64,000 nt of DNA, from contig NZ_JPVO01000053.1 of the NCBI RefSeq assembly GCF_000772955.1, forward strand, positions 186,001 to 250,000. Reading direction: 5' to 3'. This stretch comes from Ureibacillus sinduriensis BLB-1 = JCM 15800 (GTDB taxonomy: Bacteria > Bacillota > Bacilli > Bacillales_A > Planococcaceae). How positions within the stretch are numbered: the first letter of the stretch is position 1; each line of letters opens with the position of its first letter. The notes under the pieces are model-generated. The model was not told the origin of the DNA, did no database searches, and was given only the letters and a program-made list of their open reading frames with translations. A program made the position numbers and the translations under genes. Of this stretch, positions 15,495 to 24,428 are shown piece after piece.

Positions 15495-15839
15495 GTTTTT
15501 AATATTCATGAATTTTAAGCCGAGAAGGCACCTTCTTGATCTCGTGTATTGAAAATATTACTAGTAACAAATACGAACTATTATAGATTACAAGGGTCTT
15601 TAAAGCCACCTTCATCGACAAAGAAGGTGGTTTTGTATTTTGCAAAAGCATAGTCAACCAGTGTGTTGGTTAGCTATAAATAGTGTATTTGCTAATCCAT
15701 GCTCGGCACGTGCAACACCATCCAAACGCCTAATGAAAAGCGATTCCATCAGTACTATCCCTTTCCATAACTTCGGCACCTTCCAAAGGGTATGTTCAAA
15801 AAGGAGCAATATCATCTGAAAAGTTGCGCCCCTGGTTTT
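15495..15839. other. Intergenic, 345 bases
   Basis: Contains the TIR operon terminator. On the minus strand, 15720-15800 reads EGAEVMERDSTDGIAFH before a stop, which may be a trace of an old gene, but it is too short to assign. Confidence 0.3.
15606..15642 (+). terminator. Terminator of the TIR-like operon
   Basis: CCACCTTC (15606-15613) pairs with GAAGGTGG (15623-15630), followed by TTTTGTATTTT. A second weaker hairpin (AGAAGG-CA-CCTTCT) lies at 15533-15546. Confidence 0.7.
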
Positions 15840-16262
15840 CTACTCTTTTTTTCTATATGGTAGGTACTCCAAAAATTTTCTGGAAGCGAGTGAGAGAGAT
15901 TTCTGCTGTCTCATTGCTATCCCGATATTCCGAAAAGCTGGATCCTCAAGCTCCTTCTTTACGATTTTGTAGGGAGTACGTTGTAAAATTAATTCTGGTA
16001 ATATACTAATCCCTAAACCGTTTTCCACCATAGACATAATGGCATAATCGTCCCAAGTTGTGAAATGTACACGTGGGGCGATTTGATGTTGAACGAAGAA
16101 TTCAGAAATTTCAGATTTTTCTCCTTTTTCCAAAAGCATAAACGGACTGTTCGATAATTCATGCATTGGAAACTTGTCATATTTAGCCAGAGGATGTTCC
16201 TCAGGAATTACAACTACTAGAAAATCAAGCGGTTTTAGAAACCAGAGCAAATCAAGCGATGA
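15840..16262 (-). pseudogene. LysR-type regulator, C-terminal fragment
   Basis: About 136 residues match the second half of a LysR substrate-binding domain: FLVVVIPEEHPLAKYDKF, SPFMLLEKGEKSEI, the MVENGLGISILPE motif that is almost universal in the family, and a basic end. The N-terminal helix-turn-helix and first half of the effector domain are missing, and the fragment abuts the start of the EamA gene. It was probably the divergent regulator of that transporter and has lost its 5' half, so it can no longer bind DNA. Normal length would be about 290-300 residues. Confidence 0.75.
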
Positions 16263-16282
16263 GAGGAGGGAGGGGGATAAAA

Positions 16283-17154
16283 ATGAAAAATGTATACTTT
16301 AAATATATAGTGGCACTGCTCTTATTTGGCTCTAAAGGCATTGTGGCAAGTTTTGTTTTGCTTAATAGCTATGAAATTGTTTTTTTCAGGACACTTATTG
16401 GTAGTCTATTTCTAATCATTGTATTTGCTCTCACGAAGTCGAAATTCGGATTTTGGAAGAGAAAATCCACGGGTTGTACCTGGTCATTTCTGGGGCGGCA
16501 ATGGGTGGTAGCTGGGTTTTATTATTTGAGGCATACACACAAATCGGAGTTAGCATAGCTACACTGGCTTACTATTGTGGACCAGTGATTGTTGTGATTT
16601 TATCTCCTATCATCTTTAAGGAAAAGATGACAAGTGCTAAAATTCTGGGCTTCCTAAGTGTCATTGTTGGAATGATCTGGGTAAATGAGAAAGCTTTTTT
16701 ACAAGGGGAAATTTCTCTAGGACTATTATACGGTTTATTGGCAGCAGTCATGTATGCAGTAATGGTAATTTTCAATAAAAAAGCAGAAAGTATTACTGGG
16801 CTTGAAAATGCTACTTGCCAGTTAGTCATTAGTTTTCTGACAGTAGCCATTTATCTAGGTATGAGGCAAGGATTTTCCGTCGATTTGGTGGAGGGAAATG
16901 TTTTGGCAATAGTAATATTAGGAGTAATCAATACCGGAATTGGCTGCTATTTCTACTTTTCATCTATTGGTCTATTACCAGTGCAATCTGTGTCCATCCT
17001 AGGATATGTGGAACCTCTATCAGCATTGATTTTCTCAGCCGCTATTTTAGGTGAAATGTTAAGTGTTGGGCAAATAGCCGGAGCAGTCTTGATATTAGGG
17101 GGCGTAGCGTATGGGGAGTTGCTTGGCAAGAAGACTAAATTACTAAAAAAATAG
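16283..17154 (+). pseudogene. EamA/DMT-family transporter with frameshift
   Basis: Drug/metabolite transporters of the EamA family have ten helices in two repeats. The first frame begins MKNVYFKYIVALLLFG behind GGAGGGAGGGGG and runs in frame to about 16460 (FALTKSKFGFWK). From about 16453 the continuation is in another frame (EEKIHGLYLVISGAAMGG) and goes to the natural end at 17154 (GGVAYGELLGKKTKLLKK). All ten helices are present if the two pieces are joined, so a single small indel near 16455-16470 is the only visible defect. A sequencing error is possible, but the neighbouring LysR gene is also broken, which favours real decay. Confidence 0.75.
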
Positions 17155-17572
17155 GTTAATCATCAATCCAAGAAGAACAAGAATTTTAGTTGAACGGGGA
17201 TTTCGAACATCATTAAATGAATATAATGGTGAGTAAAAAGAAATATAAACAATGGCTTGTATTTAGGATGATTCCGTATCGTATCGTATTAAGATGTGCC
17301 CGATAAACATACAGAGCTCTTCAATGTTTAGCGATTCATGCATGGATTTTTTATGAAGGAATACTCCTGCTGTTAAATGTACCTCTAAAGGAATTTGATA
17401 ATGAATGCGGGGCTATTTGCCTTTTAATCGATTTTAAGTTCGATGAAGCATTAAAAAAAGCGACAACCGGATAATGATCGCAAGATAATCCAATTTTGAA
17501 ACATTCGGTTGTCGCCGAGATTTTCGTAAATTCAATAAATGTTTTATTAATCAGACAAATATTACATAGAGC
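17155..17572. other. Intergenic, 418 bases
   Basis: No supported open frame. Near 17275 there is a short repeat CGTATCGTATCGTATT. The only clear element is the minus-strand terminator at 17453-17515. Confidence 0.4.
17453..17515 (-). terminator. Terminator of the sigma/anti-sigma operon
   Basis: A 10-bp stem GCGACAACCG/CGGTTGTCGC (17460-17469 with 17506-17515) with TTTTTTT on the minus strand. Confidence 0.75.
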
Positions 17573-18262
17573 TTAATTCTCCATTTGTTTGTCGTTCACA
17601 AAGATTAAATACTCCTGAGCTTTCACAAACTCGTCCTGTAATTCTGAAGGAATAGAAGCGACATCTGGTGCCCCTGATATTCCCAGTTGTGCCATTGTCG
17701 TTTCATAAACCATTAAAGCTTGAATGTATTGCTCATATTCTTCTGCAGTTAACACCTCTTTGCTTGATGGTAATCCGTTTAATTTGTCAAAGTATGGCTG
17801 AACCTCGTACATTGCTACTGTTATTTCCTCTAATTTCTCCGCAGGAACTTGTGCATAGTCTATGTTTCCATTCTTATCGCCATATTCAAGTTTTGCATTA
17901 GTAAATACACTCAATAGAGTTTTAAATTGTTCGAATTCTTCTTTCTCCAAATCACCTTTTGCTTGATCTAATTTTGCATTAAACAATAAGTAACTTTCCA
18001 TAGTAGCATTAACGATATGGTTTTTCAGCTGATCAAATGAACCATATAAGTCATCCGCAAGTAAGGTTTGATAGGCAAATGCACCTGTTGGGAGCATTAA
18101 ACAAGCAGAAATAACAGCGATAGCCAGTCTCTTTTTGGCTATTCGCTTCAATTTCCCGCCCATTTCATTCTTGGCGTTGCGAATACCCATTTTGCTCCAT
18201 TCATGAAGCTCCATTGGAATTTCAATCTTTGATAATTCTTTTTTTAGATGTTGATTATCCAT
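17573..18262 (-). CDS. DUF3600-type anti-sigma factor
   Basis: A 229-residue single-pass membrane protein. The N-terminus (1-42, MDNQHLKKELSKIEIP) is cytoplasmic and basic, one transmembrane helix lies at about 44-64 (RLAIAVISACLMLPTGAFAY), and the outside part is a helical domain of about 160 residues, similar to DUF3600 proteins paired with ECF sigma factors in Bacillus. The cytoplasmic part should hold the sigma factor at the membrane; the outside helical domain would sense envelope conditions. It overlaps the sigma gene by eight bases, so synthesis is coupled. No zinc anti-sigma (HxxxCxxC) motif is present. Confidence 0.75.
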   Translation of the reverse strand: MDNQHLKKELSKIEIPMELHEWSKMGIRNAKNEMGGKLKRIAKKRLAIAVISACLMLPTGAFAYQTLLADDLYGSFDQLKNHIVNATMESYLLFNAKLDQAKGDLEKEEFEQFKTLLSVFTNAKLEYGDKNGNIDYAQVPAEKLEEITVAMYEVQPYFDKLNGLPSSKEVLTAEEYEQYIQALMVYETTMAQLGISGAPDVASIPSELQDEFVKAQEYLIFVNDKQMEN

Positions 18263-18773
18263 AGTTACCTACCTCCTTTATATTTTGACGAAGCTTCTCT
18301 AAAGCCCGGTATAGAACAGACTTTGCGGTCCCAAGCGGGATTTCCAATATCTCTGAAATTTCCTTTAATGTACGGTCATCGTAGTATTTCAACAAGATGA
18401 CACTTTTTTCATCCTCTTTCAAAGTATCAATAAGCTTATGTAAAGAGATTGAAAGGGCAATGTCTTCCTCTTCTGTTCCAATTTGTATTTCCGAATTTAA
18501 CGGTAGTACGTTCTTATTTTTATTAAGCAAGTTCAGTGCGCAATTGATTGTTATTTTCATGAGCCACGTCTTGAAATACTCCGGATTTTTCAATGTTCGG
18601 ATATTCTTGAAGGACTGATAGGCCACTTCTTGAACAAGATCCAAGGCATCGTCTTTATTTTTTACATAGACATAAGCCATTCGATAAATATCTGTTTCAT
18701 ATTGCTGAAAAAGCATGAGGTATGCTTTATCATTTCCTTTTTGCGCTTTCTTGACTAGACGTTCCATTTTCAT
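18255..18773 (-). CDS. ECF RNA polymerase sigma factor
   Basis: A 172-residue group IV sigma-70 factor. Region 2 spans about 10-75: YETDIYRMAYVYVKNKDDALDLVQE and the -10-binding helix with YFKTWLMKITIN. Region 4 spans about 115-170: LKEDEKSVILLKYYDDRTL, then the helix-turn-helix EISEILEIPLGTAKSVLYRALEKL that reads the -35. Start: ATG 18773, because AAGGAGG is seven bases upstream; an ATG ten codons earlier lies before that site. The next gene overlaps by eight bases and encodes the membrane anti-sigma factor. The pair probably autoregulates from a promoter just upstream and answers cell-envelope stress; the target genes cannot be listed from this window. Confidence 0.9.
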   Translation of the reverse strand: MKMERLVKKAQKGNDKAYLMLFQQYETDIYRMAYVYVKNKDDALDLVQEVAYQSFKNIRTLKNPEYFKTWLMKITINCALNLLNKNKNVLPLNSEIQIGTEEEDIALSISLHKLIDTLKEDEKSVILLKYYDDRTLKEISEILEIPLGTAKSVLYRALEKLRQNIKEVGNYG

Positions 18774-19089
18774 CACTATTCCTCCTTTCGTTTTGTTATA
18801 CATCTATTAGACAACCGGGAAAGTGATTTGGCTTAAATTTTTCCAAATTAATTTATGTATGTGGATGTATTTAATCTTTTTTTAGTGTGCATGCTTCGGC
18901 ATTGCTTGATGCGAAGCGACATTGTATCTAAAAAATGGAAAAATGAGGGACAATATAATTTAACCACATTATGAAAAAACCATATAGCCGTAATTCTCTT
19001 ATTCAAATTCAAAATGTATTAGATATTTAAAGGGAATTGGAAGCGTTTGGTGAATACATTAATGAGGAAATATGAAAGGAATGATAAGG
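18774..19089. other. Intergenic, 316 bases between divergent genes
   Basis: Holds the ECF-type promoter candidate on the minus strand. The plus-strand half shows only AT-rich sequence with GAGGAAAT and AAAGGA Shine-Dalgarno candidates before the next gene. Confidence 0.4.
18803..18836 (-). promoter_or_regulatory. Possible ECF-type autoregulatory promoter
   Basis: On the minus strand TAAGCC, 15 bases, then TTGTCTAATAG. Bacillus ECF promoters typically carry an AAC-like -35 and a CGTC/TGTCTA -10 followed by TAATA. The -10 part fits well, the -35 poorly. It is in the right place, 30 bases before the sigma start codon. Confidence 0.4.
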
Positions 19090-19491
19090 ATGAAATTAAC
19101 AATCATCAACAGTACGAGAACGAATAATTTTAGCGATGATCTTATGCTGGAAAAAATAACTGATTTGTGGAAGAGTGCTTCCCATTCCCTGGTAGGAGAT
19201 GAGAACACTAAATACGGTATTTATCATAATTATGAAAGTGACTATAAAGGGGATTATTCGTTAAGTATCGGGATAGAGTGCGATGGCGAAGAGCCAACGC
19301 TTGTAATACCGCAAAACGAGAAGTATGTGATATTTAATGTCGAACCAGGGGATGAACAAGGGGTCTTTAATACTTGGACCGACATTTGGGCTCAAGAAGA
19401 AGAGGGCACATTAAAGCGCGCTTACACATATGATTTTGAAAAATACGATCCTAAAGGAGAAATAGCAATATATATAGCAATTAAGCAATAA
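19090..19491 (+). CDS. GyrI/AraC-type effector-binding domain protein
   Basis: A 133-residue stand-alone domain resembling the effector-binding (GyrI-like) domain that follows HTH regions in AraC/MerR regulators: a strand pair MKLTIINSTRTNNF, YGIYHNYESDYKGDYSLSIGIE, and the conserved ending TWTDIWAQEEEGTLKRAYTYDFEKY plus GEIAIYIAI. Such free domains bind small hydrophobic ligands or, in SbmC/GyrI, inhibit gyrase. No DNA-binding domain is attached. Start: ATG 19090 with AAAGGA nine bases upstream; ATG 19072 behind GAGGAAAT is an alternative that would add six residues. Confidence 0.75.
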   Translation: MKLTIINSTRTNNFSDDLMLEKITDLWKSASHSLVGDENTKYGIYHNYESDYKGDYSLSIGIECDGEEPTLVIPQNEKYVIFNVEPGDEQGVFNTWTDIWAQEEEGTLKRAYTYDFEKYDPKGEIAIYIAIKQ

Positions 19492-19678
19492 ACTACACTT
19501 CAATGAGAAAGCAACCGTTTAATGATTGATAGAGCAATAATTAACGTTCCATAAACTTACTGGAGCTTGGGCTAAATCGTAAGAAAAATGGACGAGCTTT
19601 AAATACAAAGTGGATAGATTCGCTAACAGCATTTTATACTAAACAACAAGATCATTATGATTAAAGGAGGATTCACAT

Positions 19679-20062
19679 TTGGAAATCATTGTTACCAGTA
19701 TATTCGTAAATAATCAGGACAAGGCACTAGAATTTTATTCTAGAAAGCTTGGATTTATAAAGAAGCATGACGTGCCTTCCGGTGAATACAGATGGATCAC
19801 GCTTGTTTCGCCCGATAACCAAAATGGTACGGAATTATTACTTGAACCGAATAACCATCCAGCGGCAAAGGAATATCAAGAGCGGTTATTTTCAGAAGGG
19901 ATCCCGGTAACAATGTTTGGGGTTGCCGATCTTGACGCCGAGTACAACAGGTTAATCGAAGAGGGTGTGAAGTTTACTATGAAACCTACGAACATGGGAA
20001 ATATTAGTATAGCTGTTTTTGATGATACATGCGGCAATCTTATCCAGTTGATTCAACAGTAA
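19679..20062 (+). CDS. VOC/glyoxalase-superfamily protein
   Basis: A 127-residue vicinal-oxygen-chelate protein with the two beta-alpha-beta-beta-beta repeats: VTSIFVNNQDKALEFYSRKLGF, then RWITLVSPDNQNGTELLLEP, VTMFGVADLDAEYNRLIEEG, and ISIAVFDDTCGNLIQLIQQ. The final D-x-x-GN-x-I-x-L is the usual end of dioxygenase/glyoxalase-like members. Metal ligands are not obvious beyond Glu in TELLLEP and the C-terminal region, so the reaction (dioxygenase, resistance protein or isomerase) is unclear. Start: TTG 19679 behind GGAGG. No operon partner; the next gene follows after 73 bases on the same strand. Confidence 0.8.
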   Translation: MEIIVTSIFVNNQDKALEFYSRKLGFIKKHDVPSGEYRWITLVSPDNQNGTELLLEPNNHPAAKEYQERLFSEGIPVTMFGVADLDAEYNRLIEEGVKFTMKPTNMGNISIAVFDDTCGNLIQLIQQ

Positions 20063-20135
20063 TTTTATAACGAAGAGCTTCATTATTTTGAGGGGCTATA
20101 TGAATGTTCTAGAATATTGACCTAGGGGTGAAATC

Positions 20136-21035
20136 TTGAAAATAGCGATCACCGGGGGTACAGGTTTTATCGGTAGTAAATTAACCGAGCTTCTAATTAA
20201 CGAAGGACATGAGATTGTGATTCTTACAAGAAAGGAAAAACACCCGAAAAATGGGGTTTCGTATGTAAAATGGCTTGAGGAAGGCGCAGCTTCAGAAAAC
20301 GGCTTGGAAAATATTGATGCGTTTATTAACCTGGCAGGTATTTCAATCAATGGTGGGAGATGGTCCAGGAAACATCAGAAACAAATCTATGATAGCCGGA
20401 TGGAAGCAACAGGTGAGTTATTGAGGATAATTGAATTATTGCCTAAAAAGCCTTCTATTTTTATCAGTGCAAGCGCAATCGGCATTTATCCTGTATCATT
20501 GCAAGCTGTATATACGGAAAATTCAGAATGCCAAACTGATGACTTCTTGGGACGGACGGTTTATGATTGGGAGATGAAGGCAAGGAAAGTAGAGAAGTAT
20601 AATGTGCGAACGGTACTTATGAGATTTGGCTTGGTATTGGGTCGGGATGGTGGTGCACTTCCATTAATGACCTTGCCATATAAATTTTATGCAGGAGGGA
20701 CTGTTGGATCTGGTAGGCAGTGGGTGTCTTGGGTACATATCGTGGATGTTGTGAGGGCTATTTCGTTTGCACTTCATCAAACTAGAATCATCGGACCGGT
20801 CAATGTAACATCTCCCGCTCCTCTGACGATGGAGGAATTTGGCAAAACAATAAGCCTAGTAATGAATCGCCCACATTGGATGCCTGTCCCGTCCTTTATC
20901 ATGAGACTGGCACTTGGACAAAAAAGCAAACTCGTACTCGAAGGTCAAAAAGTACTGCCAAAAGTACTCCTGGATGAAGGATTCCAATTTGAATTTCCAA
21001 AACTTGATTCAGCGTTGAGCGACTTATATAAGTAA
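20136..21035 (+). CDS. yfhF: TIGR01777-family NAD(P)-dependent epimerase-like protein (YfhF-like)
   Basis: A 299-residue atypical short-chain dehydrogenase. The Rossmann start KIAITGGTGFIGSKLTELL binds NAD(P). FINLAGISINGGRW and RMEATGELLRII are hallmark segments of this family (SulA/YfhF/SDR39U1). SASAIGIYP replaces the classical Ser and YDWEMKARKVE the Tyr-Lys region. The C-terminal DUF1731-like part is about residues 250-297 (HWMPVPSFIMRLALGQ, EGQKVLPKVLLDEGFQFEFP). Start: TTG 20136 behind AGGGGTGA. The natural substrate of this family is unknown. Length and motifs are full, so the gene looks intact. Confidence 0.85.
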   Translation: MKIAITGGTGFIGSKLTELLINEGHEIVILTRKEKHPKNGVSYVKWLEEGAASENGLENIDAFINLAGISINGGRWSRKHQKQIYDSRMEATGELLRIIELLPKKPSIFISASAIGIYPVSLQAVYTENSECQTDDFLGRTVYDWEMKARKVEKYNVRTVLMRFGLVLGRDGGALPLMTLPYKFYAGGTVGSGRQWVSWVHIVDVVRAISFALHQTRIIGPVNVTSPAPLTMEEFGKTISLVMNRPHWMPVPSFIMRLALGQKSKLVLEGQKVLPKVLLDEGFQFEFPKLDSALSDLYK

Positions 21036-21039
21036 ATAA

Positions 21040-21082
21040 AAAATAGCTTAGGAAAGAAATTAATTTTCCTGGCTATTTTTAG
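21040..21082. terminator. Bidirectional terminator between convergent genes
   Basis: AAAATAGC/GCTATTTT (21040-21047 with 21072-21079) plus an inner AGGAAA/TTTCCT. A-tract on the left and T-tract on the right serve both strands. Confidence 0.8.
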
Positions 21083-21090
21083 ATTGTATC

Positions 21091-21531
21091 TCATTTAATC
21101 AGCTTGTACATAACAATATGAGGGCCGATTGACGGGGAATCGAAGACATCACCATATGTCTGAAAACCAATTTTGTAATAATACTCCTTCACTGTTGTCC
21201 TTGCGTTGCACCACAATAAATCAGCCTCTTTTGATTTAATTACCTCTTCTGCAAAACTTACTATCTTTCTTCCGGTTCCTAGATTTCTAAACTCATCCAA
21301 CGTGGCCATACCTCTTAGACGATACTGCCTTTTTGCAGGAAAAGCAGGATGAATCTCTATATTAAAGGAAGCTATACTCACAAGTTGATTTCCAACAAAG
21401 GCTCCCACATGAAAAGTACCATCGGAATGATCGGTATCGTACATGCAATCCTTTAATTCCATATGAGGTCTTAAGATACGATGCCTTAGATTATACGTTT
21501 CTTCCGCTTGAATTAATTTCACTTTCGACAT
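21091..21531 (-). CDS. GNAT-family N-acetyltransferase
   Basis: A 146-residue acetyltransferase of the Gcn5 type. The order of motifs is typical: VGAFVGNQLVSIASFNIE (strands 2-4), the acetyl-CoA loop YRLRGMATLDEFRNLGTGRKIVSFAEE with RNLGTG as the phosphate-binding loop, then LLWCNARTTVKEYYYKIGFQTYGDVFDSP, where YYKIGF is the usual GNAT ending. The substrate cannot be inferred. It is transcribed alone toward the bidirectional terminator, with AGGAGGAAGAGAA before the ATG. Confidence 0.85.
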   Translation of the reverse strand: MSKVKLIQAEETYNLRHRILRPHMELKDCMYDTDHSDGTFHVGAFVGNQLVSIASFNIEIHPAFPAKRQYRLRGMATLDEFRNLGTGRKIVSFAEEVIKSKEADLLWCNARTTVKEYYYKIGFQTYGDVFDSPSIGPHIVMYKLIK

Positions 21532-21812
21532 TTCTCTTCCTCCTTAAAGCAATAATTAACAGTACAGTATTACATTATATATTTTCTCTAAATACTATAA
21601 TAAATCCTTTAGATTGTTTGAAAGTGTCTAAGTAAAAGTAAAACTTCCAAATCTTAACCTCACAATAGGATAAAGGAGGAATTTAGATAGGAACTACCGG
21701 AAGCTTTTTAGTTAACCTATAAACTTTATACATCCCTCTAGAAATAATTGTAAATAGCATATTTTTTGATAAGATATGTATATTAAAAGGTAAGGTGATT
21801 AAAGGGGGGTGA

Positions 21813-23018
21813 ATGACAATTATAAAGAAGTACTTTTTATTGATCGGTTTATTAATATTCGTTTCTGTTGTTCATCATAACCTTTCTAAAGAAAATGAGA
21901 ATAAGGGAACCGCCGGAACGCAAGTGATTGAAAAGAATATTTCGGACAATAAAGAAGAGATCATAAAGCTGGATATGAAGCCAGAATCGTATACTGCAAC
22001 CATTTCGGCGATTGGTGATATTCTGGCGCATAGCCCGGTCTATAAAGAAGCATACATCGGGAAGGACCAATATGATTTTACGAAGATGTTTACGAAAGTA
22101 AAGCCATACATAGAGAGAGCGGATATTACCGTTGCAAATAGCGAGAGTATCATTGGCGGCCAGGGACTCGGTGTCTCGAGTTACCCTCAATTCAATAGCC
22201 CTTACGAGTTGGCCGACATTTTGAAGGACGTTGGGGTGGACGTAGTCAATATGGCCAATAATCATACATTGGACCGGGGAGAGCAAGCGATACAAAACGC
22301 AGCGAATTATTGGAACGAGTTGGGGATAGAGTATATAGGAGCTGCGACTAGCCCGACAGAATCTCAGCAGATCAAAACGATGACCGTAAATCAAATCACT
22401 TTTTCATTTCTAGGCTACACTTACGGAACAAATGGATTAGAAGTGCCTAATGGAAAAGAGTATCTTGTTAGCTATATTGATGAAGAAAAAATGATTGAAG
22501 ACATCCAAAAGGCAAAAGAGATATCTGATCTGGTTGTATTAAACTTGCATATTGGCGAGGAATACAGCCGTACTCCTAATGAATATCAGGAAAAAATTGC
22601 CCAATTAGCTGCGGACAATGGAGTTCATATCATTTTTGCCCACCACCCGCACGTATTGCAACCTGTAAAATGGTATACAGGTATCGAGGGAAATCAAACA
22701 TTTGTTATTCATTCGTTAGGAAACTTTCTTTCATCTCAAGATCAATTGTACCGGCAAATCGGCGCAATATTGGAGTTGGAAGTCGAAAAGACGATAACTT
22801 ATACTGAACAGGGCGACACAACTACATTAATCGAAATTAAAAATCCAAAATTATTGCCAACATACGTGAAATTTGCGAATTGGAAGGATTTCGAGATTAT
22901 CCCGATGTATCAATTAACTAATGAGAGTTTGCCAAATGCAGCCTCAATTTATGCAGAAATCAAAAAGCATATGTCTCAATACGTAGGCGATCTGGAATTT
23001 ATCGAATCCTTGGAATAA
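21813..23018 (+). CDS. CapA-family protein (poly-gamma-glutamate capsule type, metallophosphatase fold)
   Basis: A 401-residue protein with an N-terminal membrane anchor (about 5-23, KYFLLIGLLIFVSVV) and a calcineurin-like CapA domain outside (about 60-330): SAIGDILAHSPVYKEA, VANSESIIGG, VNMANNHTLDRG, LNLHIGEEYSRTP, FAHHPHVLQPV, HSLGNFLSSQ. The Asp, Asn-His, His and HxH residues needed for a metal centre are all present. CapA/PgsA proteins help make or export poly-gamma-glutamate. Here no capBC genes lie nearby, so this stand-alone copy probably has a different wall-related or polymer-related task. GGGGGGTGA directly precedes the ATG. A terminator follows the stop. Confidence 0.85.
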   Translation: MTIIKKYFLLIGLLIFVSVVHHNLSKENENKGTAGTQVIEKNISDNKEEIIKLDMKPESYTATISAIGDILAHSPVYKEAYIGKDQYDFTKMFTKVKPYIERADITVANSESIIGGQGLGVSSYPQFNSPYELADILKDVGVDVVNMANNHTLDRGEQAIQNAANYWNELGIEYIGAATSPTESQQIKTMTVNQITFSFLGYTYGTNGLEVPNGKEYLVSYIDEEKMIEDIQKAKEISDLVVLNLHIGEEYSRTPNEYQEKIAQLAADNGVHIIFAHHPHVLQPVKWYTGIEGNQTFVIHSLGNFLSSQDQLYRQIGAILELEVEKTITYTEQGDTTTLIEIKNPKLLPTYVKFANWKDFEIIPMYQLTNESLPNAASIYAEIKKHMSQYVGDLEFIESLE

Positions 23019-23026
23019 ATAGATTG

Positions 23027-23067
23027 AACCAAGTGAGAAGGATTTATCCTTTTTAGCTTGGTTTTTC
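23027..23067 (+). terminator. Terminator of the CapA-like gene
   Basis: AACCAAG (23027-23033) pairs with CTTGGTT (23057-23063), with an inner AAGGAT/ATCCTT, followed by TTTCT. Confidence 0.7.
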
Positions 23068-23131
23068 TATTCATAGAGCCACTTCACTTGGTTATGTTAA
23101 TTAGTAAGAAACTTTAGGGGCGAATCCAATT

Positions 23132-23341
23132 ATGCAGGAATTCAAAGTGACTTATTTTTTTGATGAGCACCACTATGTGAGAAGATTTATACATGTCGAA
23201 TCACAAGAAGTAGCAGAAGAGATTATCCGAAAAGAAAGAGATCAATTTATTGAATTTACGGATAGTCGTGGTATTTATCACGAATTAAACACAGGAAATG
23301 TTCGGGTAACCCAAATTTCTGCCTATCACCATAAGAAGTAA
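23132..23341 (+). CDS. Small unrecognised protein
   Basis: A 69-residue soluble protein with a simple beta-alpha-beta look: strand FKVTYFFDEHHYVRRFIHV, helix SQEVAEEIIRKERD, strands FIEFTDSRGIYHEL and VRVTQISAYHHKK. It ends His/Lys-rich. Start ATG 23132 with AGGGGCG 11 bases upstream. It lies 57 bases before the alpha/beta hydrolase on the same strand and may be co-transcribed. No family is recognised. Confidence 0.55.
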   Translation: MQEFKVTYFFDEHHYVRRFIHVESQEVAEEIIRKERDQFIEFTDSRGIYHELNTGNVRVTQISAYHHKK

Positions 23342-23398
23342 TATTATGAACCGATTTATCGGAGGTATACCAAATCTAAATAAGAAGGGAGTTAACCA

Positions 23399-24298
23399 AT
23401 GCCACTACATCATTATATTGAGCAATATTTCCAGCAAAATTTAGTAGCCAGGAGTAAAGGGATTCCATTCGAAAACCCAGCCCTGGAGAAACGCCCGAAA
23501 GTTTTAAATGTAGAAGACCGAAACATCGATGCGAAAACCCATCAAATCCCCATTCGCATCTACACACCGGATGATGAGGTGGCATTTTATCCACTTTTTG
23601 TATTTTTTCACGGTGGAGGATTTATCCACGGCAATCTGGAATCCCACGATGTCTCTTGCCGATTGCTTTGCCAGCTATCCGGTTATAAGGTAATTTCGGT
23701 GGACTACCGTTTATCTCCAAATCATCCTGCTCCTGCCGCATTTCATGATTGCTACACCGCCACAGAGTGGGTTATCAGAAACGCATCCGAACTTGGCGGC
23801 CGTCAAGAGGAAGTAGTGGTGGGAGGTCCAAGTGCGGGAGGAAATTTAGCTACCGTGGTCGCTATGAAATCCATTATGACCAAGGACTTCCAATTAGCAA
23901 AACAAGTACTTCATTATCCAATCCTCGATATTGACGTCTCCATTAAAGGGAGCGACTATCAATCAAGGGACCTGTATAACGCAAAGTATGGCGTGGACAT
24001 TACGAAAAGCCATGCAGATTTACTGCATAATGGGCAAGCGGGTCAGCAATATGAATCACCACTTTTAGCAGACGAAAATACCCTTTCACAAATGCCGAAA
24101 ACTCTTATTTTTACGGCTGAATATGACCCCCTATGTGATGAAGGGGAATTTTATGCAGAAAAATTGAAAGAAGTAGGGGTTGATGTAAAGCTGGTAAGAT
24201 TTGATGGAGGTATTCATGGCTTCATGCAAAATTTCCCCGGTTCGCCCGATTATATGCGGGGTTATGATATTACGAGTGAATTTTTGATAAGTGATTAA
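23399..24298 (+). CDS. Alpha/beta hydrolase, hormone-sensitive-lipase-type esterase
   Basis: A 299-residue carboxylesterase of bacterial family IV. FFHGGGFIHGN is the oxyanion-hole HGGG motif, VGGPSAGGNLA holds the nucleophile Ser in GxSxG, ISVDYRLSPNHPAPAAFHD is the conserved DYRL(A/S)PEHPFPA segment, the acid is Asp in FTAEYDPLCDEG, and the base His is in GGIHGFMQNF. All three catalytic residues are visible. No signal peptide, so it is cytosolic. Substrates are probably short acyl esters. AAGGGAG lies before the ATG. Confidence 0.88.
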   Translation: MPLHHYIEQYFQQNLVARSKGIPFENPALEKRPKVLNVEDRNIDAKTHQIPIRIYTPDDEVAFYPLFVFFHGGGFIHGNLESHDVSCRLLCQLSGYKVISVDYRLSPNHPAPAAFHDCYTATEWVIRNASELGGRQEEVVVGGPSAGGNLATVVAMKSIMTKDFQLAKQVLHYPILDIDVSIKGSDYQSRDLYNAKYGVDITKSHADLLHNGQAGQQYESPLLADENTLSQMPKTLIFTAEYDPLCDEGEFYAEKLKEVGVDVKLVRFDGGIHGFMQNFPGSPDYMRGYDITSEFLISD

Positions 24299-24301
24299 TA
24301 A

Positions 24302-24344
24302 GGGGTAGCACGATTTCCATGACGGATTCGTGCTGCTCCTTTCT
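24302..24344 (+). terminator. Terminator of the esterase gene
   Basis: AGCACGA (24307-24313) pairs with TCGTGCT (24328-24334), with flanking G/C pairs, followed by CCTTTCT. It lies immediately after the stop codon. Confidence 0.6.
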
Positions 24345-24428
24345 ATTAGAAAAATCTTTTATCGAGAAATTTCAAACCTCCTCATACGTATACATAAAGT
24401 AATAGTCGTGAAGGAGTGTGCTTAATAA

